Assembly (NCBI GenBank): GCA_045638465.1
Contig: JAZUBK010000009.1
Span: forward strand, 1 to 20,821
Length of the DNA stretch: 20,821 nt
Direction of reading: 5' to 3'
Source of the DNA: CAKVLS01 sp045638465
GTDB taxonomy: Bacteria; Bacillota; Clostridia; Christensenellales; UBA1242
Shown here: positions 16,356-20,821 of the stretch, in pieces
Layout of the letters: every line of letters starts with the position of its first letter
How positions within the stretch are numbered: position 1 is the first letter of the stretch
The notes under the pieces: model-generated
The model's input: the letters and a program-made list of their open reading frames with translations, nothing else
Told to the model about the DNA's origin: nothing
The model's database searches: none
Made by a program: the position numbers and the translations under genes

Positions 16356-16455
16356 ATAATCCTATTCTCAAAGTCACATAATTAAGTGTCCAAAGCCCAA
16401 ATATTGTTAGAGCTGTGGCAACAATAATTATTGCCTTTGCAAGAAGATTCTTCAT
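16354..16455 (-). CDS. Hypothetical 33-residue single-TM small protein
   Basis: ATG at 16455 to TAA at 16354 encodes 33 residues: MKNLLAKA, then a hydrophobic stretch of about 16 residues (AIIIVATALTIFGLW), then TLNYVTLRIGL. This is a small membrane peptide with a positive N-terminus. Evidence that it is expressed is the strong GAGGAGGG at 16467-16474, a clean terminator overlapping the stop codon, and a possible promoter (TTGAGT-18-TATTAA). I do not recognise the family. It lies between the CaCA antiporter and the divergent WYL regulator, with its own apparent transcription unit. A membrane-protein modulator or a toxin-like peptide are possibilities, neither shown by the sequence. Confidence 0.65.
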   Translation of the reverse strand: MKNLLAKAIIIVATALTIFGLWTLNYVTLRIGL

Positions 16456-16483
16456 GTATATATCTACCCTCCTCAATATTTTT

Positions 16484-16513
16484 TTAATACATTTTCTTGC
16501 GTAGATGACTCAA
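16484..16513 (-). promoter_or_regulatory. Possible promoter of the small protein gene
   Basis: On the minus strand, TTGAGT (16508-16513) and TATTAA (16484-16489) are 18 bases apart. A start about 7 bases on would give a leader of about 22 bases that includes the GAGGAGGG site. The match is only moderate. Confidence 0.3.
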
Positions 16514-16641
16514 TATTACCAAAGAAAAAATAAAATAACAACATTTTTTGCCATATTAAAATTTATAATCCCCGTTTGAAGTACCAAAAAAAGTACGAAT
16601 AGCAGTTTTTAGTCAAATTCGCTATACTTTTGCAAAACTAT

Positions 16642-16651
16642 ATGATATCAT
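16642..16651. promoter_or_regulatory. Palindrome upstream of the WYL regulator, possible operator
   Basis: ATGATATCAT is a perfect 10-base palindrome 19 bases before the ATG of the WYL regulator and next to its AGGAG. It overlaps a possible -10 box (TATGAT, 16641-16646). Autoregulation through such a site is common among helix-turn-helix regulators, but in AT-rich DNA a 10-base palindrome can be chance. Confidence 0.25.
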
Positions 16652-16670
16652 CATATTAGGAGAAAATTTT

Positions 16671-17669
16671 ATGGCAAGTGACACAAACAAAAAGTTAATT
16701 ATACTTTATATTTTAGAAATTTTGAAAGAATTTAGTGACGAGGACCACCCATTAACTCAGACCGAAATTATCAAAAAAATTGAGACAATGTATGGTATGA
16801 ATTGTGAGCGCAAAGCAATAAGTCGTAACATTGATTACCTTATAGATTTTGGTTACGAAATTGTAAAAAAAGGTAATAGCGGTTGCTACCTTTTGAGTCG
16901 TGATTTTGAAAGTAGCGAACTTACATTTTTAATTGATGCGATATTCAATTCAAAATCAATCACTGCTCGTCATGCAAGAGAACTTACCTCAAAACTTACA
17001 AAAAATGCAAGTGTGTATGACAAAAATAGATTCAAATATATACTAAAGGCCGACAATGTATACCGCACCCCAAACAAACAACTATTTTATACAATAGACA
17101 CCCTAAACAAAGCCATCTCTGAAGGCAAAAAGGTAAGTTTTAACTACAATTCTTTTACCCCTACAAAAGAGTTTTTGCCAAGAAACAACGGCAAAACTTA
17201 TGTTATCAGCCCATACTATATGGCAAATAACAATGGTAAATATTACCTTATTTGTAACTACGACCACTATGACACACTTGCCCATTACAAAATAGACCAA
17301 ATAACAAATATCAAAATAATGCCAAGAAGTCCGATAAGACCTATCGAAACACTATCAGACTATGAGCCAAACTTTGATATAGCAAAATACATAAATGAAA
17401 AAATATATATGTTTAGTGGCATATCTATTGATGCTACATTAGAGGTAAGCCCTAAAATAATAAATGACGTCATAGACTGGTTTGGTGACAACTGCCACAT
17501 AAAACAAGTAGAATCTGACAAAATTTACGTAAACATCACAGCTAACGAACAAGCTTTGATTTATTGGTGTCTTCAATACGGCGAAAACGTAATAATTACT
17601 AGCCCTATTTCGTTAAAGGATAAATTCAAACAAACCCTAAACAAAATAGTAGATAACTACAACAAATAA
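16671..17669 (+). CDS. WYL-domain helix-turn-helix transcriptional regulator
   Basis: The 332-residue product has an N-terminal winged helix-turn-helix (about 1-75; QTEIIKKIETMYG...RKAISRNIDYLIDFGYEI). A WYL domain at about 140-215 has KKVSFNYNSF, then YYLICNY, where the family's W-Y-L reads Y-Y-L, and HYKIDQI. A C-terminal WCX-like extension runs from about 250 to the end. Such proteins are one-component regulators that sense ligands or nucleic acid; some act in DNA damage or phage response. AGGAG lies upstream, a palindrome precedes it, and a strong terminator follows, so it is monocistronic. It lies divergent from the 33-residue protein gene and upstream of asd; its target is unknown. Confidence 0.88.
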   Translation: MASDTNKKLIILYILEILKEFSDEDHPLTQTEIIKKIETMYGMNCERKAISRNIDYLIDFGYEIVKKGNSGCYLLSRDFESSELTFLIDAIFNSKSITARHARELTSKLTKNASVYDKNRFKYILKADNVYRTPNKQLFYTIDTLNKAISEGKKVSFNYNSFTPTKEFLPRNNGKTYVISPYYMANNNGKYYLICNYDHYDTLAHYKIDQITNIKIMPRSPIRPIETLSDYEPNFDIAKYINEKIYMFSGISIDATLEVSPKIINDVIDWFGDNCHIKQVESDKIYVNITANEQALIYWCLQYGENVIITSPISLKDKFKQTLNKIVDNYNK

Positions 17670-17670
17670 T

Positions 17671-17699
17671 AAAAGCCTAGCATAATTGCTAGGTTTTTT
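17671..17699 (+). terminator. Rho-independent terminator after the WYL regulator
   Basis: CCTAGCA (17676-17682) and TGCTAGG (17687-17693) form a 7-base-pair stem with a 4-base loop, followed by six T. It begins 2 bases after the regulator's stop, so asd downstream needs its own promoter; I see no convincing one in the 50-base gap. Confidence 0.85.
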
Positions 17700-17750
17700 C
17701 ACATTTTAATGCCTTTTGCAATATATTTTTATAAGGAGAAATTAAAATTT

Positions 17751-18689
17751 ATGATAGCTATTGTAGGAGCAACAGGCGTTGTCGGAAGAAAAATATTTGA
17801 AGGACTTATTGATAGCGGGATTACAAATCTTATTTTGTTTGCATCAAAAAACTCAAATGGAAAAATACTTGAATACAAAGGCAAAAAATATATAGTATAC
17901 ACTCTAAACCAAGAAAATGTAGAAATCGCAAAACCAAAATTTGCAATCTTTTCGGCGGGAAGTAACATTTCAAGGACATGGGCAAAAGCTTTCACAAAAG
18001 CAGGTTGCGTTGTGATTGATAATTCCTCTGCATACAGAAAATATAAAAAAATTCCGCTTGTTGCATACGGTACAAATAACAAAGATATAAATTTAAATAA
18101 AGGGATAATCGCAAGTCCTAACTGCTCTACGCTAGGCCTTATGCCTCTGCTAGATAGTCTAAAAAAATACGGCCTTGAAAGGGTAATTGTTACAACCATG
18201 CAGTCAGTTTCGGGCGCAGGAAAAAAAGGCCTTGACCATTTATCAAACGACACACCTTTTTTTGATCACCCTATCAAAGACAACATAATCGCAAAAATAG
18301 GAGAGGTCGACAAAAGAAACTTTTGTGAAGAAGAAAACAAACTTATAAACGAAAGTCGTAAAATTTTGCATATGCCAGACCTTAACATTACCGCAAATGT
18401 ATCACGCGTTCCTGTGAGTTATTGCCATAGCGAATATGTAAATATTACCTTTAAAAAACAAGTGTCAAAACAAAAAATAATTTCAATTCTAAAAAATGAC
18501 AATCGTATAATTTTAGAAGATTTGCCGATGCCAATAGATGTATGCGGTGATACAAAAGTACACATCGGTAGAATAAAAAAAGACAGCTCACAAAAAAGTA
18601 GTTTTAGTTTCTTTATAGTTTCGGACAATTTACTAAGAGGAGCCGCTACAAACACTATCGAAATACTAAAGGAGCTTATAAATGAGTAA
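17751..18689 (+). CDS. asd: Aspartate-semialdehyde dehydrogenase
   Basis: The enzyme reduces L-aspartyl-4-phosphate with NADPH to aspartate semialdehyde, the branch point to lysine/diaminopimelate, threonine and methionine. I chose ATG at 17751 (312 residues) because AAGGAG lies 12 bases upstream and the protein then begins MIAIVGATGVVGRKI, the NADP-binding loop. A frame start at 17709 adds 14 residues without support. The active-site Cys125 is in SPNCSTLGL. The acid/base His226 is in RVPVSYCHSEYV. The substrate-binding Glu in LINESRKIL, SVSGAGKKG and the terminal SDNLLRGAA are all present. It is slightly shorter than the usual 325-345. It overlaps the aspartokinase start by 8 bases. Confidence 0.95.
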   Translation: MIAIVGATGVVGRKIFEGLIDSGITNLILFASKNSNGKILEYKGKKYIVYTLNQENVEIAKPKFAIFSAGSNISRTWAKAFTKAGCVVIDNSSAYRKYKKIPLVAYGTNNKDINLNKGIIASPNCSTLGLMPLLDSLKKYGLERVIVTTMQSVSGAGKKGLDHLSNDTPFFDHPIKDNIIAKIGEVDKRNFCEEENKLINESRKILHMPDLNITANVSRVPVSYCHSEYVNITFKKQVSKQKIISILKNDNRIILEDLPMPIDVCGDTKVHIGRIKKDSSQKSSFSFFIVSDNLLRGAATNTIEILKELINE

Positions 18690-19764
18690 TGTTTGTAAAT
18701 GGGGCGGCAGTTCACTAGCCACTGGCAAAAGAGCCCTAAGCGTCGCAAACTTTATCAAGGCAAATAGTTTGCCAATAGTGGTTTTGTCCGCTCCAGGCAA
18801 AATAACGGCCTTAGATGAGAAAATAACAGACCTTTTTATCAAAATATCTCAAAACACATCAGCAAGTGACGAAATATTTGAAAAAATAAAAATTAAATAT
18901 GCCGATATAATTAAAGCTTTAGAAGTTGACTTTGATATTGATAAGCACTTGCAAAAAATTAAAAACTATTATAAAAAAACACAAGACAAATCTTACCTTA
19001 TATCAAGAGGCGAATATTTGATGGCAAAGATATTTTCAAAGCACCTTGGATATAAATTTGTCGATAGCAAAGATATTATCAAATTTGATAAAGACGGCAA
19101 ACTACTTAATACAAGTTTTACCCTTATCAGACAAACTCTGAGCAAATACAAAAAAGTGGTAATTCCTGGTTTTTATGGAAGTTATAAAAATAATATAAAA
19201 ATTTTTTCACGAGGTGGTAGCGATATCACAGGCGCAATAATATCAAAAGCCCTAAATCTAAACTACACAAATTACACAGATATAGACGGCGTTTATAACA
19301 CCTACCCAATAACTAACAATTCTAAAAAATTAAAAAATATTTCTTATAACGATATGAAGTTTTTGGGGTTGTTTGGTTTTTCAGTTTTGCATCACAAATG
19401 TTGCGATATTTTAGGGGGTACAAATCTAAAAACCGACGTAAAAAGCACTTTTGAGCCCGAAAAACGCCCTACAACGATTCAAACCACCCCTCATCTAATT
19501 TCTGCTAGGAGCAAAAGTTGTGGCTATATTATCCAAACCAGCGGCGATATTTCAGACACCTTAAAAGATGCAAAAATCTTTGTTTTATTTAGGTATATTT
19601 ATCTAAACTCATATTTTTATCTAGTATCACATAGTGAGATTGATAAATTAAAAGGGTACAACATTTACCCTGTTAATATAGAGGCTATCGTTTCAAAAAG
19701 GCAAGTAAAAAATGCCTTCTATCTAGGCGAAAATAAATATCTAAAAATAACAAAAAAAGAGTAG
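18682..19764 (+). CDS. Aspartate kinase with reduced or degenerate ACT region
   Basis: The product phosphorylates L-aspartate to supply the overlapping asd product. Kinase motifs are CKWGGSSLA at 5-13, SRGEYLMA at 108-115, FSRGGSDITGA at 175-185 and YTDIDGVYNTYP at 198-209. FLGLFGFSVLHH and GTNLKTDVKSTF follow. Only about 90 residues remain after the kinase domain (360 in total, against 400-450 normally). They resemble at most one clear ACT fold, although two are usual. Feedback control by lysine or threonine may therefore be altered; that is inference. AAGGAG lies inside asd just before the ATG, and the coding frames overlap by 8 bases, which indicates translational coupling. The stop codon lies in the terminator stem. 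Confidence 0.9.
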   Translation: MSNVCKWGGSSLATGKRALSVANFIKANSLPIVVLSAPGKITALDEKITDLFIKISQNTSASDEIFEKIKIKYADIIKALEVDFDIDKHLQKIKNYYKKTQDKSYLISRGEYLMAKIFSKHLGYKFVDSKDIIKFDKDGKLLNTSFTLIRQTLSKYKKVVIPGFYGSYKNNIKIFSRGGSDITGAIISKALNLNYTNYTDIDGVYNTYPITNNSKKLKNISYNDMKFLGLFGFSVLHHKCCDILGGTNLKTDVKSTFEPEKRPTTIQTTPHLISARSKSCGYIIQTSGDISDTLKDAKIFVLFRYIYLNSYFYLVSHSEIDKLKGYNIYPVNIEAIVSKRQVKNAFYLGENKYLKITKKE

Positions 19765-19785
19765 TTTTTTTCTACTCTTTTTTTT
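19752..19785. terminator. Bidirectional terminator between aspartokinase and the ROK kinase
   Basis: A 13-base-pair stem (19752-19764 with 19772-19784) with a 7-T loop is followed by T residues on the plus strand and preceded by A residues that become T on the minus strand. It includes the aspartokinase stop codon and lies 14 bases from the ROK kinase stop, so it can end both convergent transcripts. Confidence 0.85.
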
Positions 19786-19798
19786 ATCACCTTTAAAA

Positions 19799-20677
19799 TT
19801 ATTTTAATGTGCTAACACCTAGAATACCGCAGTTGTTTCCAACCTTTGATACTACAACTTTAGTTTTCTTTGCGGTAGGGTATCCGTATTTTGATTGTTC
19901 TAGCTTTTTGTTTATATCAGCAATATATGGAAGTAACCCTTCACCTATTCCGCCGCCTAGAACAATAACTTCAGGCCTATAGCTATTACAAATATTCATA
20001 AGTCCAATATTTAAAGCCTCGATATAATCATAAATTGCTTTTTCTGCAGTTTTATCTTGCTTTGCTATATCAAATAATTCTTTAATATTTTGAGGTCCAC
20101 ACTTGCAGTATTTATCAGCATAACCAAGCAAAGCCTTTGTTGATACTACACTCTCAAGGCAACCTTTTTTGCCACAACCACAACTACTTCCCTCTCTATC
20201 AACAATGACATGGCCAAACTCTACACCGTCAACGATATACTCGCCGTTTTTTACAACACCAATATTAAGGCCTGTACCAAGTCCCACAAAGACAAAGTCT
20301 TTACACTTTTTGCCTATGCCGTAGTGTATCTCTCCAAGAGTTGCACCTTTTAGGTCATTTACGACAGATACCTTGCAAGAATATCTCTTTTCTAAAAGTT
20401 TAGAAAGTCTTACTTTTCTCCACTCAGTATTCGGCATAAAAAGACATACACCCTTTTCTGAGCTACCAGCCATACCAATACCGATATTTTCTATACATGA
20501 TTTACACGCAGAAAGTGAACCAAGCAAATTATCTATAAGTGTCGCTATAGTATCAATTATTAACTTTTCATTGTTTTCTTTTGGGGTTTCTACTTTGTCT
20601 CTTGCAACAATTTTGCCGCCCTTGATTATTCCGCATTTAATATATGTACCGCCGATATCTACTCCAATACTATACAT
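19799..20677 (-). CDS. ROK-family sugar kinase (probable glucokinase)
   Basis: The 292-residue product has the ASKHA phosphate loop DIGGTYIKCG at 7-16, the second loop GLGTGLNIG near 132-140, and catalytic Asp108 in VVNDLKG. The ROK sugar/zinc signature is EFGH near 153-156 followed by CGCGKKGCLE at 166-175, three Cys plus His156 as zinc ligands. VLGGGIGEG gives the adenosine loop. Length is slightly under the usual 300-320. ExGH favours glucose or a related hexose; N-acetylmannosamine or fructose cannot be excluded. There is no N-terminal DNA-binding domain, so it is a kinase and not a NagC/XylR repressor. GAGAGGG lies upstream of the ATG, and a TTGGTA-18-TATAAT promoter is present. Confidence 0.92.
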   Translation of the reverse strand: MYSIGVDIGGTYIKCGIIKGGKIVARDKVETPKENNEKLIIDTIATLIDNLLGSLSACKSCIENIGIGMAGSSEKGVCLFMPNTEWRKVRLSKLLEKRYSCKVSVVNDLKGATLGEIHYGIGKKCKDFVFVGLGTGLNIGVVKNGEYIVDGVEFGHVIVDREGSSCGCGKKGCLESVVSTKALLGYADKYCKCGPQNIKELFDIAKQDKTAEKAIYDYIEALNIGLMNICNSYRPEVIVLGGGIGEGLLPYIADINKKLEQSKYGYPTAKKTKVVVSKVGNNCGILGVSTLK

Positions 20678-20698
20678 AATATTCCCTCTCTTTTAGTT

Positions 20699-20728
20699 AT
20701 TATAAATTATAAGTGTTTTTTATACCAA
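20699..20728 (-). promoter_or_regulatory. Promoter for the ROK kinase
   Basis: On the minus strand, TTGGTA (20723-20728) and TATAAT (20699-20704) are 18 bases apart and end about 20 bases before the ATG. A second TATAAT lies 9 bases upstream of the first. From here to the window end (about 90 bases) I see no gene. Confidence 0.45.
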
Positions 20729-20821
20729 ACAAATATAAATAGTTTTACAATTTTATTTTAGATTTTTTATAAAAATCCCCCTAACATCTAAAAAGCAAAA
20801 ACTCTCTACTCAAATTATATT

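Noticed and set aside
17709..17750. Upstream start for asd at 17709
   Set aside because: AAGGAG lies inside this extension, at the right distance for the ATG at 17751 that begins the NADP-binding fold.
17729..18253. 174-residue minus-strand frame antisense to asd
   Set aside because: It lies wholly over the well-supported asd gene, has no ribosome binding site, and its sequence is the complement-frame shadow of asd codons.
20760..20790. GATTTTT/AAAAATC inverted repeat near the window end
   Set aside because: It is A/T-rich with no T tract in a useful direction, and the neighbouring gene is outside the window; not enough to call a terminator.
1..20821. CRISPR arrays, tRNA or rRNA genes, insertion sequences, prophage or defence modules
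   Set aside because: No direct-repeat array, no cloverleaf-like stretch ending in CCA or with a GTTCGA loop, and no transposase, integrase or recognisable defence gene was found by reading.

Overview
The window is AT-rich (about one third G+C by eye) bacterial chromosome of a low-GC Firmicutes type, most likely an uncultured Clostridia-like lineage; the exact taxon is an inference of low confidence. Support comes from AGGAG-type ribosome binding sites, short intergenic spaces, sigma-A-type promoters (one is a perfect TTGACA-17-TATAAT), Rho-independent terminators, lipobox lipoproteins, and gene order resembling Bacillus: glmU/pth/mfd/foldase on one side and walJ/protease/rlmH on the other. 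TGA is used as a stop (at the rlmH junction), so the code is standard. No rRNA, tRNA, CRISPR array or insertion sequence is visible. Coding density is high and no gene-free stretch exceeds 300 bases; the longest are about 228, 215 and 182 bases.

Layout. Positions 1-11525 hold a long minus-strand run. Reading downstream, it contains two tandem CPBP intramembrane proteases, rlmH, tadA, a degenerate GlmU-like pyrophosphorylase half, a stand-alone GlmU-type acetyltransferase half, pth, mfd, a large parvulin-type foldase lipoprotein and a YbhN-like membrane protein cut by the window edge. A TTGCTA-17-TATAAT promoter lies before the first CPBP gene and a TTGATT-17-TATAAT promoter before the foldase. 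Terminators follow the foldase gene and walJ. Positions 11708-16455 hold further minus-strand units: walJ, an M1-family peptidase lipoprotein, a two-TM DUF3592-like protein with a zinc ribbon, a CaCA-type cation antiporter, and a 33-residue single-TM protein with its own strong ribosome binding site and terminator. Positions 16671-19764 are the only plus-strand genes: a WYL-domain regulator, then an overlapping asd-aspartokinase pair. A ROK-family sugar kinase on the minus strand converges on that pair across a shared hairpin terminator.

Function. Most of the large run is housekeeping: 23S rRNA methylation (RlmH), tRNA wobble deamination (TadA), peptidyl-tRNA recycling (Pth), transcription-coupled repair (Mfd), UDP-GlcNAc precursor synthesis (GlmU parts) and extracellular folding (foldase). 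The asd-aspartokinase pair makes aspartate semialdehyde for lysine/DAP, threonine and methionine. The main point of interest is the GlmU locus. The bifunctional enzyme is represented by two adjacent genes. The first has lost the nucleotidyltransferase signature and the second keeps every acetyltransferase residue I could align. The two proteins also share redundant left-handed beta-helix coils, so this is not a simple frameshift. I saw no obvious defence or mobile system.
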